Assembly (NCBI GenBank): GCA_033064195.1
Contig: JARBJD010000039.1
Coordinates: forward strand, 248,001 to 312,000
Source: Blattamonas nauphoetae
Lineage: Eukaryota > Preaxostyla > Oxymonadida
DNA: 64,000 nt
Direction: 5' to 3'
In this document: positions 63,901 to 64,000 of the stretch, in pieces
Layout of the letters: each line of letters starts with the position of its first letter
How positions within the stretch are numbered: position 1 is the first letter of the stretch
Notes under the pieces: generated by a model
Database searches by the model: none
The model's input: only the letters and a program-made list of their open reading frames with translations
What the model was told of the DNA's origin: nothing
Made by a program: the position numbers and the translations under genes

Positions 63901-64000
63901 TGTGTTGAGCGAAAACTGGAACTAGGGTTTGTGTGATGAGAGACTTCGTCATCCGTGAAGTCGTTGTCGAATGCTTCCTCATTCCAATCAGAGATCGTGA
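60995..64000 (-). CDS. TmcB-like membrane protein with degenerate C-terminal hemerythrin-like domain (5' partial; in-frame stop)
   Basis: The frame is open to the window edge, so the N-terminal TM and TPR-type regions lie outside. Exon 64000-62529 has TM helices near 63,800 (LIYMFVVSALLVVLAITIV), 63,150 and 62,800, matching the second half of the 10.3-kb paralogue. A 310-nt intron (62528-62219, GTAAGG...ACAAG, phase 0) leads to the last extracytoplasmic loop and TM helix (LVIMIVAVSLAELVLALIFF, about 61,680). An in-frame TAA at 61559-61561 follows LEWS. The same frame then continues through ELQTNVVRFDTLKEKL, FSDEEEMMDKYSYP, HDHLKQH and WIQPHITSDD to TGA at 60995. Aligned without gaps to the paralogue, the stop sits where it has Glu. 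Helix-A His (Lys here) and helix-B His (Ile here) are lost; the carboxylates, H-x-x-x-H and H-I-x-x-x-D remain. Either a nonsense change, read-through or a base error. Confidence 0.7.
62189..62222 (+). repeat. 34-nt inverted repeat, arm at the 3' splice site
   Basis: The plus strand reads ATCTGTCACTCCGACTTCCG and on to TCTTG at 62222. It pairs with 62539-62572 at 32 of 34 positions. It covers the last 4 nt of the 310-nt intron and the first 30 nt of the following exon of the minus-strand TmcB-like gene. Confidence 0.8.
62539..62572 (-). repeat. 34-nt inverted repeat, arm before the 5' splice site
   Basis: Reverse complement of 62189-62222 with 2 mismatches. It lies wholly within the upstream exon, ending 10 nt before the GTAAGG donor. 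After splicing the two arms would be separated by only about 14 nt in the mRNA. Confidence 0.8.

Noticed and set aside
1-64000. tRNA, rRNA, CRISPR arrays and autonomous transposons or virus-like elements
   Set aside because: No tRNA-like A/B boxes with a plausible cloverleaf, no rRNA cores, no CRISPR-type array and no transposase, reverse transcriptase, integrase or capsid-like protein was recognised on either strand.

Overview
The window is nuclear DNA from a gene-dense, anaerobic-type protist. The best fit is a Preaxostyla/oxymonad metamonad of the Blattamonas or Monocercomonoides kind. The reasons are giant pectin-lyase-fold membrane proteins ending in a kinase-like tail, TmcB-type polytopic membrane proteins, families of armadillo-like helical proteins, very short introns and close gene spacing. 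The assignment is inferred from gene content and no marker gene proves it. The standard genetic code appears to be used: TAA, TAG and TGA all close genes, and Gln is CAA/CAG.

Layout. 1.0-9.8 kb: a giant beta-helix/TM/pseudokinase gene (minus), with only featureless sequence to its left. 10.3-15.7 kb: a TmcB-like multi-TM protein ending in a hemerythrin-like domain (plus). 16.1-22.8 kb: a second giant beta-helix/pseudokinase gene (plus), with one frameshift. 23.7-25.3 kb: a membrane metallophosphoesterase. 25.6-30.5 kb: armadillo-like genes, a small secreted protein and a 500-bp inverted repeat about 98% identical over its core. 31.0-32.8 kb: casein kinase 1. 33.0-36.6 kb: a pyroglutamyl-peptidase and an ASH/MSP-domain (flagellar-type) gene sharing a 67-bp divergent promoter. 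37.7-44.6 kb: a third giant beta-helix/pseudokinase gene (minus). 45.1-53.1 kb: a helical protein, a histidine acid phosphatase and a very large eIF2-alpha-type kinase. 53.3-57.6 kb: a nitroreductase, a mannose-6-phosphate-receptor/Atg27-like membrane protein, a coiled-coil protein and a PH-domain coiled-coil protein. 58.2-59.8 kb: a tandem pair of cyclins. 60.0-61.0 kb: a short repeat present in opposite orientations. 61.0-64.0 kb: a second TmcB-like gene with a hemerythrin-like tail, cut by the window edge.

Several ordinary genes are visible only after splicing by eye (peptidase, acid phosphatase, ASH protein, MRH receptor, PH protein, kinase 5' end). Their phases join cleanly across introns of about 29-115 nt, with one of 310 nt. 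The giant genes and the first TmcB-like gene need no intron.

Functionally the window mixes surface/receptor-like proteins (three beta-helix pseudokinases, two TmcB-like proteins) with signalling kinases, cyclins and endolysosomal functions (acid phosphatase, MRH sorting receptor). The most unusual observation is a bacteriohemerythrin-like domain fused to the cytoplasmic end of the TmcB-like proteins. It retains most metal ligands in one copy and has lost more in the other.
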